From assembly GCA_910589185.1 (NCBI GenBank), contig CAJUSU010000003.1:22095-86094 (forward strand): a stretch of 64,000 nucleotides of DNA, read 5' to 3'. Below, one piece after another: positions 52,293 through 60,944 of the stretch (positions are counted from its first letter, which is position 1; each line of letters begins with the position of its first letter). Position numbers and translations under genes: made by a program. The notes below the pieces were generated by a model, which saw only the letters and a list, made by a program, of their open reading frames with translations, was not told where the DNA came from and made no database searches. This stretch comes from an uncultured Clostridia bacterium (GTDB taxonomy: Bacteria; Bacillota; Clostridia; TANB77; CAG-508).

Positions 52293-52500
52293 AAAAAATC
52301 GTCTCTAGCTTTTCTCATAAGCTAGGGACGAAAGTATATCTTTCCGCGGTTCCACCCTATTTGATTAACAATTTTGTTAATCCTCTTTCTCTTCTCATGC
52401 TCCAAAGTTCCCCATTTGGCAATTAAGATTGGCTTTCACCTATTCCCAACTCTCTTATACTTAATTAATCCAAATTTTTTCTTTTTCATCGCAATTTTTA
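52293..52500 (-). promoter_or_regulatory. T-box riboswitch controlling glyS
   Basis: The transcript starts near 52504. Its 5' part has AGAGAG and a GGTGAAAGCC segment typical of stem I. The T-box itself, GGGTGGAACCGCGG on the minus strand (52344-52357), pairs with the tRNA acceptor end. The terminator arms are 52300-52311 and 52319-52330, followed by six T. Uncharged tRNA-Gly would favour read-through. A GGA at 52401-52403 may be the specifier codon, but I cannot fold stem I with certainty by eye. Confidence 0.92.
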
Positions 52501-52510
52501 ATTCTTTATT

Positions 52511-52539
52511 ATTTTACTCTCCTTTTTGCATTTTGTCAA
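52511..52539 (-). promoter_or_regulatory. Promoter of the glyS transcript
   Basis: TTGACA (52534-52539) and TAAAAT (52511-52516), 17 bases apart, just upstream of the T-box leader. The nearest DnaA box begins 12 bases further upstream. Confidence 0.88.
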
Positions 52540-52550
52540 CCATTTATTAA

Positions 52551-52874
52551 TTATCCACAGGTTTGTTATTTTATCCTCAGTTTTCCTCTTAACTTTGTGG
52601 ATTCATACTTTTGCAAAATATTCTCTTTTGTAATATTTTTGTAATATTTTCTTCATATTGTATTCACAGAAGTCTCATTCTTATTACAAATTTCTTTTTT
52701 ATTCGACATTTTTTACTATTTTTGTTTCATTTTTATTACAGAATTATTACATTTTGGCAATATGTGTTACATAATTGTTACACAAGGTTTACAAAAGCAG
52801 CCTGTGTATATCCTGTGGAAATTGTGGATAACTTTGTGAACAACTGTAATAATAAGCACTTTTTCTGTGGATAA
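52551..52874. other. AT-rich intergenic region with a cluster of DnaA boxes
   Basis: Three perfect TTATCCACA boxes: 52551-52559 on the plus strand, 52823-52831 and 52866-52874 on the minus strand. Near matches with one mismatch: 52571-52579, 52660-52668, 52803-52811 and 52835-52843. Between them lies very AT-rich DNA with TTGTAATATTT repeated in tandem near 52628-52650. No gene fits in 52540-52988. This is the architecture of a replication origin or DnaA-titration site, but gene orientation does not switch here, which argues for a DnaA-binding cluster rather than oriC. Confidence 0.6.
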
Positions 52875-52940
52875 CTTTTCACAATTATTTTTTATCTTTT
52901 ATGGAAACACATTATTTTATATATCTAAAAATTTTGCTAT

Positions 52941-52980
52941 AAAAAAAGACCATTTTCAGATAAGAAAATTGTCCTTTTTT
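52941..52980 (-). terminator. Terminator of the DUF1294 gene
   Basis: Arms 52941-52957 and 52964-52980 (17 bp, two mismatches), with A and T runs at both ends. Eight bases past the stop. Confidence 0.78.
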
Positions 52981-52988
52981 ATCAAATT

Positions 52989-53276
52989 TTATAATACAAA
53001 TGTTGCTATTATAATTAATATCTCACAAATTAAAATAACTGGAAATCCTATGACAAACTTAGCCTTGTTGGTTTTATGATGAAAAACATACATTCCAGCA
53101 ATGCCTCCTATTCCACCACCTAATAATACGAAGAGCAATAAAGTATTTTCTGGTATCCTCCATCTTCCCTTTTTTGCTTTCCTTTTATCTAACCACATTA
53201 CTAAAAAAGTAATTAGATTAATAGCCACTAAATATATGATAATATTTTGTATTGTAAAAATCTCTTCTAACTTCAT
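52989..53276 (-). CDS. DUF1294 family small membrane protein
   Basis: A 95-aa protein with three hydrophobic stretches. WLDKRKAKKGRWRIPENTLL and GGIGGIAGMYVFHHKT with KFVIGFPV are the DUF1294 hallmarks. Function is unknown in the family. The start is placed at 53276 (AGGAAGGAATTTAGG upstream). The longer reading to 53369 would translate the GC-rich repeat element and overlap polC. It is probably the last gene of the polC transcript. Confidence 0.8.
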   Translation of the reverse strand: MKLEEIFTIQNIIIYLVAINLITFLVMWLDKRKAKKGRWRIPENTLLLFVLLGGGIGGIAGMYVFHHKTNKAKFVIGFPVILICEILIIIATFVL

Positions 53277-53302
53277 CTTTCCTAAATTCCTTCCTATTTT
53301 TA

Positions 53303-53365
53303 AGATCTGTCCCCAACCCGACAACTTTGTCAGGAAAAGGAACGTCCCCAACCTGCAACCTGACA
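53303..53365. repeat. REP-like intergenic element after polC
   Basis: Starts right after the polC stop and is much more GC-rich than the surroundings. GTCCCCAACC occurs twice as a direct repeat (53309-53318 and 53344-53353), flanking a palindrome GACAA-CT-TTGTC (53320-53331). Clostridial genomes carry dispersed elements with similar GGTTGGGGAC and AAAGGAACGTCCCC strings. I see only this copy in the window, so the repeat status is inferred. Confidence 0.5.
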
Positions 53366-56300
53366 TCACCCAAACAAACTCATTTGATTACTTTGGCTCA
53401 TTCCTTTTAGGCAACCAACTTTATCTAGCAATTCTATAACTGACTTTCCTATCTTTGAGCGAATCTTCATATCATCAATAGACATGAATTTTCCATCTTT
53501 CTTTGCTTCGTCAATTCCTTCTGCTGCAACGGTTCCTAATCCCGGCACACTGTTAAGTGGTGGCCTAATTTCCGTCTCTGATTCCATTTTAAACTTCGTT
53601 GCATGACTTTCATATAAGTCAATTGGTAAGAAAGTAATTCCTCTTTCATACATCTCTAAAACCAATTCTAGAATAGCATACATATTCTTATCTTTTGTCG
53701 TAGCACTATTTCCTTGTAAATCAATTTCCTTCATCTTGTTTTTTACTTTTTCCACACCATAACACATAATATCACTGTCAAATTCGTCTGCACGGATAGT
53801 GTAATAGGCTGTATAATAAGCTGCTGGCTTATGTACTTTAAACCATGCAATACGGAAAGCATTTGTTACATAAGCTGCTGCATGGGCTTTTGGGAACATG
53901 TACTTGATTTTCTTACAAGAACCAATATACCATTCTGGTATGTTGTATTCTCTCATCTCTGCCTCAAATTCTAGCCACTTTTCTGGGTCTTTAGAAGCTT
54001 TGCCCTTACGTACAAACTCCATAATTTTGAATGCTTTTTTCGGTGGCAATCCTTGTTTAATTAAGTAAATCATAATATCATCTCTACAACCAATTGCTTC
54101 ACTTAAAGTTACAATTCCTGAATTTACTAACTCTTGACCATTGTTAAGCCATACGTCTGTACCGTGGGATAATCCTGATATACTGATTAACTCACCAAAA
54201 GTAGTTGGCTTTGTATCTACTAACATCCCTCTTACGAACTTTGTTCCAAATTCAGGAATACCATAGCTACCTACTTCTGAGTGGATTTGTTCTGGTGTTA
54301 CTCCCAAAGCTTCTGTTGACCTAAAAATAGACATGGTTTCTTTATCATCTAATGGTACTTTGGTTGGGTCAATTCCTGTAATATCAAATAGCATTCTAAT
54401 CATAGTCGGATCGTCGTGTCCTAGAATATCTAGTTTTAACAAGTTCTGGTCAATAGAGTGGTAGTCAAAGTGTGTTGTTACAATATCTGAGTTCGGGTCA
54501 TCTGCTGGGTGCTGTATTGGTGTGAATTCGTAGATTTCCCTTCCTTTAGGTACTACAATAATACCACCTGGATGTTGCCCAGTTGTTCTTTTAATTCCTG
54601 TACAACCTTGTGATACTCTTAGCACTTCTGCATTACTAACAGGAACTCCTCTTTCTTCATAATATTTTTTTACATATCCAAAAGCAGTTTTATCAGCTAC
54701 TGTACCAACGGTTCCTGCTTTAAAAGTTGTTCCTTTTCCAAAGATAACCTCTGTGTACTTGTGTGCTTTTGCTTGGTATTCTCCTGAGAAGTTTAAGTCG
54801 ATATCTGGCTCTTTATCTCCATCAAATCCTAGGAAGGTCTCGAAGGGAATATCCATACCATCTTTGGTTAATTTATGTCCACATTTTGGGCAGTCTTTAT
54901 CTGGCAAGTCAAATCCATTTTTTACTCCATAATCTGTAAAATCTGAATATTTACAATTTGGGCATCTATAATGTGGCGGAAGTGAATTTACCTCTGTGAT
55001 ACCTGTCATATTAGCTACAAAAGAAGAACCAACAGAACCTCTGGAACCTACGATATATCCATCTTCATTCGACTTCCATACCAGTTTTTGTGCAATAATG
55101 TACATTACAGAGAAGCCGTTAGAAATAATAGAGTTTAACTCTTTGTCCAACCTTGCTTGTACTAATTCTGGTAATGGATCACCATATAATTCGTGTGCTT
55201 TACTGTAAGCAATTTTTTTAATGGTTTGTTCACAGCCTTCAATATATGGCGGACATTTTTCAGGTGAAATTGGACTTATTTTTTCACACATATCTGCAAT
55301 TTTATTGGTATTTGTTACAACTACCTCGTAAGCTTTTTCTTCTCCTAAATATTCAAATTCCTTTAACATTTCTTCTGTGGTACGCAAATAAAGTGGTGCT
55401 TGTTCGTCAGCATCATCATATCCCTGTCCTGCCATTAAAATTCTACGATAAATTTCATCTTGTGGGTCCATAAAATGCACATCACAAGTAGCAACTACTG
55501 GCTTTTGTAACTTTTCTCCCAATGCTACTATTTTACGATTAATATCTTGTAATTCTTCTATGCTTGCTACTGTTTCATTACGAACCATAAACATATTGTT
55601 TCCAATTGGTTGAATTTCTAAATAGTCATAGTCTGACGCAATTTCTTCTAGTTCTTCGTCTGCTTTTCCTGCAATAATAGCTCTATATAATTCTCCTGCT
55701 TCACAGGCACTTCCCATAATTAAGCCTTCTGAATATTTTTTGTAAACAGATTTCAAAATACGTGGCTTTTTATAGAAATAGTCTAAATGGGAAGTAGAAA
55801 TTAATTTATACAAATTTCTAAGCCCTACATAATCTTTCGCTAAAATAATGGCATGATAAGTTGGAAGTGATTTATAATCTGTTTTACCATTTAACTTGTC
55901 CATATCGTCTAGAGTAACAATACCTTTTTCTTTTAACATTCCAAGCATAACATTAAATACTTTTACAGTAGTATCCACATCATCTAACGCTCTATGTGCT
56001 ACTTCTACTTTAATTCCTAAGTTATCTGCAATTAGCCCTAGCTTATATTTCTTGTACTCTGGAAATAACGATTTTGCTAAACGCAAAGTATCTAAATAAG
56101 TATTGCCTAATTGAAGTCCTAGTTCTGTACAATTATGCTTTAAAAAGCCAATATCAAAATCGGCATTATGTGCTACTAAAACACTGTCTCCCACAAATTC
56201 TAATACTTTTGGTAAAACTTCCTCTATGGTTGGTGCATCTTTTACCATATCATCTGTAATATTGGTTACCTCTACCACTCTTTGTGGAATTGGTTTTTCA

Positions 56301-57823
56301 GGATTAACAAAGGTACAAAATTCATCAATGACTTCATGATTTTTTACCTTCATAATTCCGATTTCTGTTATTTTTTCTGTTCTAAAAGATAGCCCTGTCG
56401 TTTCTAAGTCTAGTACGCAATAAGTAGCATCTTCTAAGTTTTGCCCTTTTGAGAAAGAAACACAAGATGCTTCATCTGGTGCCAAATATGCTTCTACACC
56501 ATAAATTACTTTTAAGTCAGGGTGGTCTTTTTCTAAATATTTATGAGCATCTGGAAAAGCTTGTACCACTCCATGGTCTGTAATAGCAATGGACTTCATC
56601 CCCCATTTAACTGCGCGTTTTAATAAGTCCTTACACGCAGTCATCCCGTCCATTTGGCTCATCTGAGTATGCATATGTAATTCCACTCTTTTAACAGGTG
56701 CCTCATCTTTTCTCGACTCTTTTTTTAGTCCTGTGGACTCAAGAATTGTGTTAGAAATCACGCCTAATTCCTTTGAAAATGGATCAAACTGTGCTGTCCC
56801 ATCTACTTTTACACCTTTAGCACCTTTTAGCCTTTTCATAGTACTATCAAATTTATCTGCTTCTATAAAGGCTTTGCAAGTAATGGTACTTGTGCCATCA
56901 TATAAATCAAACATAACCAAAAACTTGCCTGACTTTAACTCTCTACTACTAGGACTTTCATCATGTCTCATGATTTCTCCGTCTAATAAGACATTGCCAC
57001 TGTCTACGGATAAATCAGCAATTTTTGCAGGATCACCTCTTAATTTCATACTTCTTCCATGAATCATTGGTGAAACTTCTTCTGGTTCCTCTGGAGGTGG
57101 TGGAGCTTCCCAAGGTGCTCCTGCGTCGGCTGGTGGCACTCCATCTGGACTTGCTGCTGGCATCTCTTGTGCTTTTTTCGCCTTTGCTTCTTGTCTTTCT
57201 TGCGCTTGCTCTAAAGCTTCTTTTCGCGACAGTAGAATAGCTTGGTTTTCTAATTCTCTTGCATGCTCTTGGTATTGTTCTAGCATTTCTTGTGTAATTT
57301 CTTCTTGGAAAACAACTACATAATTTTTGTGATATAAGTCCTGCAATTTTTGTGCTAATATTTTATCAAAGCTTCTTGCCTCTAATACATTTTTCCCCTT
57401 CATTGCCATGACCACAATAATTCTATTGTTTTCAATTTGTATGCTACTATTTCTTAACAATGCTTTGGTAAGAGGATGTTTGTATGCCATGTAATCTACA
57501 ATATCTTCCCATTGTGTTTGTATTTTCGCATCTATATGGTTTTGGTTATTATCTTCTTGCTGTTGCGTTTCTTGGCTTTCTGTTGTATCTTTTGGTTGTT
57601 CTATTTTTATGTCAATATTCTTGAAGCAAAAACGTTTTTCTAAGTACTTTTCAAAGTCTGTTAAATCTTTGATTAAAATAGAAGAAGTATCTTGTAGCTT
57701 TAGTTCTAATGTATTAGATTTCTTATATATATTGACACAACCAACGGTTGCTTCGCTTAACGCGAAGCTATTGAAATTATAATCTTTAAATACTTCTTTG
57801 ACTGTTTTTAGCTTTTCTTCCAT
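53366..57823 (-). CDS. polC: DNA polymerase III alpha subunit, PolC type
   Basis: A 1485-aa Gram-positive replicative polymerase. Order: N-terminal domain (1-210), a Pro/Ala-rich linker (about 218-250: SPDGVPPADAGAPW then PPPPEEPEE), an OB fold (about 255-345), PHP domain (VELHMHTQMSQMDG), an inserted DEDDh 3'-5' exonuclease (VLDLETTGLS, VAHNADFDIGF, HRALDDVDTT), the PHP remainder, a four-Cys zinc site (CPNCKYSDF, CPKCGHK), the catalytic PDIDLNFSGEYQ, and the fingers and C-terminus ending QSNQMSLFG, a likely beta-clamp-binding motif. ATG with CTAGGAG upstream. The usual upstream proS is missing. Confidence 0.98.
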   Translation of the reverse strand: MEEKLKTVKEVFKDYNFNSFALSEATVGCVNIYKKSNTLELKLQDTSSILIKDLTDFEKYLEKRFCFKNIDIKIEQPKDTTESQETQQQEDNNQNHIDAKIQTQWEDIVDYMAYKHPLTKALLRNSSIQIENNRIIVVMAMKGKNVLEARSFDKILAQKLQDLYHKNYVVVFQEEITQEMLEQYQEHARELENQAILLSRKEALEQAQERQEAKAKKAQEMPAASPDGVPPADAGAPWEAPPPPEEPEEVSPMIHGRSMKLRGDPAKIADLSVDSGNVLLDGEIMRHDESPSSRELKSGKFLVMFDLYDGTSTITCKAFIEADKFDSTMKRLKGAKGVKVDGTAQFDPFSKELGVISNTILESTGLKKESRKDEAPVKRVELHMHTQMSQMDGMTACKDLLKRAVKWGMKSIAITDHGVVQAFPDAHKYLEKDHPDLKVIYGVEAYLAPDEASCVSFSKGQNLEDATYCVLDLETTGLSFRTEKITEIGIMKVKNHEVIDEFCTFVNPEKPIPQRVVEVTNITDDMVKDAPTIEEVLPKVLEFVGDSVLVAHNADFDIGFLKHNCTELGLQLGNTYLDTLRLAKSLFPEYKKYKLGLIADNLGIKVEVAHRALDDVDTTVKVFNVMLGMLKEKGIVTLDDMDKLNGKTDYKSLPTYHAIILAKDYVGLRNLYKLISTSHLDYFYKKPRILKSVYKKYSEGLIMGSACEAGELYRAIIAGKADEELEEIASDYDYLEIQPIGNNMFMVRNETVASIEELQDINRKIVALGEKLQKPVVATCDVHFMDPQDEIYRRILMAGQGYDDADEQAPLYLRTTEEMLKEFEYLGEEKAYEVVVTNTNKIADMCEKISPISPEKCPPYIEGCEQTIKKIAYSKAHELYGDPLPELVQARLDKELNSIISNGFSVMYIIAQKLVWKSNEDGYIVGSRGSVGSSFVANMTGITEVNSLPPHYRCPNCKYSDFTDYGVKNGFDLPDKDCPKCGHKLTKDGMDIPFETFLGFDGDKEPDIDLNFSGEYQAKAHKYTEVIFGKGTTFKAGTVGTVADKTAFGYVKKYYEERGVPVSNAEVLRVSQGCTGIKRTTGQHPGGIIVVPKGREIYEFTPIQHPADDPNSDIVTTHFDYHSIDQNLLKLDILGHDDPTMIRMLFDITGIDPTKVPLDDKETMSIFRSTEALGVTPEQIHSEVGSYGIPEFGTKFVRGMLVDTKPTTFGELISISGLSHGTDVWLNNGQELVNSGIVTLSEAIGCRDDIMIYLIKQGLPPKKAFKIMEFVRKGKASKDPEKWLEFEAEMREYNIPEWYIGSCKKIKYMFPKAHAAAYVTNAFRIAWFKVHKPAAYYTAYYTIRADEFDSDIMCYGVEKVKNKMKEIDLQGNSATTKDKNMYAILELVLEMYERGITFLPIDLYESHATKFKMESETEIRPPLNSVPGLGTVAAEGIDEAKKDGKFMSIDDMKIRSKIGKSVIELLDKVGCLKGMSQSNQMSLFG

Positions 57824-57876
57824 TGTATTTCTCCTAGTTACTTATATGACTAATATTTTTCCCTGCTACATTTATC

Positions 57877-57904
57877 AAGTTATTTCTCAAATGAGAAATA
57901 ACTT
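57877..57904. repeat. Inverted repeat between polC and the 571-aa gene
   Basis: Perfect 13-base arms (57877-57889 and 57892-57904) with a two-base centre. It is T-rich on the plus-strand side only, so it is a poor terminator for the leftward genes. It may stabilise or partly attenuate the polC message. Confidence 0.45.
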
Positions 57905-57934
57905 TTGATTTTTCAAACATATTTCTCCTAATTT

Positions 57935-59650
57935 CTATTCTCTTTCTCCGAAGTTAGGATATTCAATGCTTTTCAAAGCCTGTTCTATCAATTGAACAGC
58001 AAATTCTGGTGTTTGTGGCGGAAATACAATTGCTGAATTTCCTACCATTTGTAAATTTCCATGTGTTCCCGGAACACCAAATAGCCAATCTTTTAGATTA
58101 TCTACTATGAATGGTTTCCCATCTTTTCCTTTTCCCATCATATCTGTTTTTATTTTTGTTTTCTTAGCAATACCTTGTTGTAAAATCTGTTGCTTCAATA
58201 ACTCACGCACATTACCTTTCTTAGCCAATGCTTGTGGAACTGCAACTCTCGGAATAGAATGTTTCTTGTCCCATCTATTTTCTGCCTTTTGCCATTTTTT
58301 CTTTGGGCTTGGATAATATGTATTTTCAGCAATTTCTCTTCTTGCTTTTTCTCTTTCTTCTCTACTGATATGTGTAAATATTACTCCATCAAAATCTCTT
58401 AAGGTATAATTACGATTAAGTGCTTTTTGATACAAAGCAATATAAGTATCTTTATCCATTAAATCTGCATCACTTAACATTTTAAAAGTTTTAAAGGAAT
58501 TTTCATCAACACACAAATTCCATGCTTGTTTATGTTCTGGGTCAAATTCTTCAAACTTACTAATAGCTTGTCTTTTTACCACTTCTTGTACTTCTGGTAT
58601 AACGCTTCTAAAAAGTAAACCTACGTTTTTCCAGTCTAAAATAATATGTTCTAATTCTCCAAAGTTTTGTAAATTTGGCTCTATATATCTACCTTCTTGT
58701 TGCCTTGCTCTATATTCTTTTTTGACTTCTGCTAGAATTCTTCGGAATTCTATTGTGGTATCTTCTACATCAGGTTCTGTAATAAATTGCATAAATGAAA
58801 AATCTTTATCTTGCATAAAATGTTGGTGCATTGCGGTAGCTTTTAACCCTATTACCCCCAAAGATTGCAGTCTTTCTACTTCTTTCCTTTCATTATGAAA
58901 TACATCTCTGCCAATGCTTAGTCCATTTTCATTTAGTGATTTTGCTATTTCTGTCATAGGAACATTAGACCTTATTGCATAATCAATAATGTCATTTATC
59001 TCCTTTAGCCTTATTTGTCTTATGTCTTGCCATCCAGCAAGTTCTTGAAGAATCTGCTGAGCATTTTCAAGATTTGGTTTTTCACTTGTTCTAGCTACTA
59101 CTTCTTTAACATACATTCTTTGTAAAAAGGGATGGTTTGTATTTTGACTAATAGCAACTGTATATAACTCCTTATCTTCAATACCTAACATCTCTAAAAT
59201 TTGTAAATAATTATTATAAATTGCTCTACCATAACCTTTTCCTTTGTAGTCCCATTCTACTAAAAAACTAAATCTCTTTTCTTTTTTATTTATTACAATA
59301 CTACCTTTAAAGCTATAGGTTTTACTATCATCTTTTGTTACTTCTCCCTTTAAAAGTAATTCTCTTTGTTGCTGTACAAACTCTTTATAAGATGTATCTC
59401 TTAGATGATAAACTAATACTGGCTCATCATCCTTTTTATCATAAAGATTGTAACCATGATGAAAATACAAACTTTCTTCATTTCTTCCTTGTAATGTAAA
59501 ACTTTCTATTGGATAAATAGTATCTAACCACGCATAATACTCTTGATAGTCTCTTGCTAATTCTTCTTTTGATTTTTTAGGTTTTTCTGGCTGTTTCTCT
59601 TCCTTTTTTTCTGTCTTTGGTACAATGTGTTCTACATCTTCTTGTATCAT
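57935..59650 (-). CDS. Large soluble protein of unknown function
   Basis: A 571-aa protein I do not recognise. It starts with a Lys/Glu/Pro-rich segment (about 1-30). Then comes a region with EWDYKGKGYGRAIYNNY (about 135-150), which looks like the acetyl-CoA loop of a GNAT fold but without other support. A long helical, charged middle follows, with an HTH-like stretch VPMTEIAKSLNENGLSIGRD near 225-245. The C-terminus is basic, ending LFGVPGTHGNLQMVGNS and FAVQLIEQALKS. No signal peptide or membrane segment. It is directly upstream of polC on the same strand. ATG with TTAGGAGG upstream. The codon use looks native. Confidence 0.55.
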   Translation of the reverse strand: MIQEDVEHIVPKTEKKEEKQPEKPKKSKEELARDYQEYYAWLDTIYPIESFTLQGRNEESLYFHHGYNLYDKKDDEPVLVYHLRDTSYKEFVQQQRELLLKGEVTKDDSKTYSFKGSIVINKKEKRFSFLVEWDYKGKGYGRAIYNNYLQILEMLGIEDKELYTVAISQNTNHPFLQRMYVKEVVARTSEKPNLENAQQILQELAGWQDIRQIRLKEINDIIDYAIRSNVPMTEIAKSLNENGLSIGRDVFHNERKEVERLQSLGVIGLKATAMHQHFMQDKDFSFMQFITEPDVEDTTIEFRRILAEVKKEYRARQQEGRYIEPNLQNFGELEHIILDWKNVGLLFRSVIPEVQEVVKRQAISKFEEFDPEHKQAWNLCVDENSFKTFKMLSDADLMDKDTYIALYQKALNRNYTLRDFDGVIFTHISREEREKARREIAENTYYPSPKKKWQKAENRWDKKHSIPRVAVPQALAKKGNVRELLKQQILQQGIAKKTKIKTDMMGKGKDGKPFIVDNLKDWLFGVPGTHGNLQMVGNSAIVFPPQTPEFAVQLIEQALKSIEYPNFGERE

Positions 59651-59700
59651 TTCTTGTTCCTCCTAAAAAATTCACATTTTTCTTTTAATTTTTATCACTT

Positions 59701-59844
59701 CTAAATTGCTAGTCCTTTTTTTTCTGCACTTTTCAATATCTTCTTCACACTTATCAGCACTTTTTTTATTTCTTCTAGCCTTTCCTAATCTTTTTCATCT
59801 AATAATACATATGATGTATTCAAGTATATTCTTAATTTTTTCAT
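59701..59844 (-). pseudogene. Possible remnant of a PIN-domain-like gene
   Basis: The minus strand reads MKKLRIYLNTSYVLLDEKD, then a stop (59785-59787), then in the same frame ERLEEIKKVLISVKKILKS to a second stop near 59701. The first segment resembles the KLRIYLDTSVIS start of PIN-domain toxins, with the metal Asp changed to Asn. Only two short pieces remain, so this is a tentative call. It starts four bases after the GNAT stop. Confidence 0.25.
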
Positions 59845-59848
59845 GTTA

Positions 59849-60319
59849 TCATTCTTCCATTTTCATTTTCTTTGCGTTACTATCTTCTTTAAAACCAAAA
59901 CTTGCATACATTTTCATGGCTATTGGATTTTTCGTACTTAATTTGTATCTTATAATTCCTAATTCTTTGCCATATCTCAAGCATTCTTCAAATGCCTTCT
60001 TTTGATATCCTTTCTGTCTATGCTCTTCTTTAGTATACACACATGTAACATATCCACCTTTACAAACTAAATCGTCAACTGTTGGAAAATGTTTTAAAAT
60101 AGTAAGGCCACATATAGATACTAATTCATTATCAACATAGGTACCAAACATAAATAAATCTTTATTTAAATTTTCTTCTAAAAATTCTCTTGTTTTTTCT
60201 ATTAACGCATTTTCTTCATTTCCAAGATTGCCTAAATTATCTACTTTTTGTAATGCTATTCTTAATGGAATTATCTGTTCAATATCTTTTTCTTCTAATT
60301 TTCGTACTAAAACTGCCAT
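59849..60319 (-). CDS. GNAT family N-acetyltransferase
   Basis: A 156-aa protein with the GNAT acetyl-CoA-binding site: GYVTCVYTKEEHRQKGYQKKAF (the usual R/Q-x-x-G-x-G/A loop reads RQKGYQKK), followed by NPIAMKMYASFGFK, the family's C-terminal alpha-beta signature. The substrate is unknown. It follows a histidine-phosphatase gene by 15 bases on the same strand. ATG with AGGGAG upstream. Confidence 0.82.
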   Translation of the reverse strand: MAVLVRKLEEKDIEQIIPLRIALQKVDNLGNLGNEENALIEKTREFLEENLNKDLFMFGTYVDNELVSICGLTILKHFPTVDDLVCKGGYVTCVYTKEEHRQKGYQKKAFEECLRYGKELGIIRYKLSTKNPIAMKMYASFGFKEDSNAKKMKMEE

Positions 60320-60334
60320 TTAAATTTCTCCCTA

Positions 60335-60877
60335 TCATTCCTTTATTTCATATTCCCAGCCCGGTTGCCAAGATTTAGTCTTACGCCAATCTTGCTCAAT
60401 TGCTTCCTCCCATGTTTTACCTTCTGTAATCACTTGAAAGGCTAATTGAGGAGCTTTATGTGCTACTATTGCAATATGCTTTCCTTCATATTTTTTTAGT
60501 AAGTCATTACAAAAAGCCCTAATTCTTTCTTCAACGTCTAACATACATTCTCCATTTTGAAATCGTTCTTGAATATGCTCTTCATAGTTTACCAATTTGG
60601 TATCCTCGCCATTTAAATCACCATAATTACATTCTCTTAGTCTACTATCACAAACAATTTGTTTTTCTCCTTCAAAAGTATATTTAGCTGAATCTATTGC
60701 TCGTTTTAAATCAGAACAAAATACTATATCAAATTGCTTCACATCAATTTGTTCTTTTAATATTATACTTTGTTGAATTCCTTTTTCAGATAATTCGCCT
60801 TGTAACCAACCTGTTGATTTATGTTCTATATTATCCTTTGTCGTTCCATGTACAAAATAAGTGATTTTTACTGCCAT
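60335..60877 (-). CDS. Histidine phosphatase family protein with variant RHG motif
   Basis: A 180-aa protein of the phosphoglycerate-mutase-like fold. The phosphorylated His lies in TYFVHGTTKDN, where the normal R-H-G has Val instead of Arg; FCSDLKRAIDSA, LRECNYGDLNGE (acid residue) and VAHKAPQLAF (second His) are conserved. Small phosphatases with the same VHGTT start are, to my memory, a recurring subgroup, so the change is probably ancestral rather than a defect. Substrate unknown. ATG with TAGGAG upstream; grouped with the GNAT and NUDIX genes. Confidence 0.8.
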   Translation of the reverse strand: MAVKITYFVHGTTKDNIEHKSTGWLQGELSEKGIQQSIILKEQIDVKQFDIVFCSDLKRAIDSAKYTFEGEKQIVCDSRLRECNYGDLNGEDTKLVNYEEHIQERFQNGECMLDVEERIRAFCNDLLKKYEGKHIAIVAHKAPQLAFQVITEGKTWEEAIEQDWRKTKSWQPGWEYEIKE

Positions 60878-60944
60878 TATTTTTTCTCCTAATATTTATA
60901 AAATATTACTTTCTATTATGCTTTCTCCTAGTTATAAACATAGT

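Noticed and set aside
52551..52874. Calling the DnaA-box cluster the chromosomal origin
   Set aside because: Genes on both sides are transcribed in the same direction and no dnaA, dnaN or rpmH is nearby, so I keep it as a DnaA-binding cluster.
53303..53365. Attachment site of an integrated element
   Set aside because: No integrase, no second copy in the window and no tRNA gene nearby; a dispersed intergenic repeat is more likely.
53277..53369. N-terminal extension of the DUF1294 protein
   Set aside because: It would translate the GC-rich repeat element and overlap polC. The Met at 53276 has a good ribosome-binding site and starts the conserved domain.
59706..60005. Plus-strand reading of 99 codons
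   Set aside because: Low-complexity Phe/Leu/Ser sequence antisense to the GNAT gene; a shadow reading.
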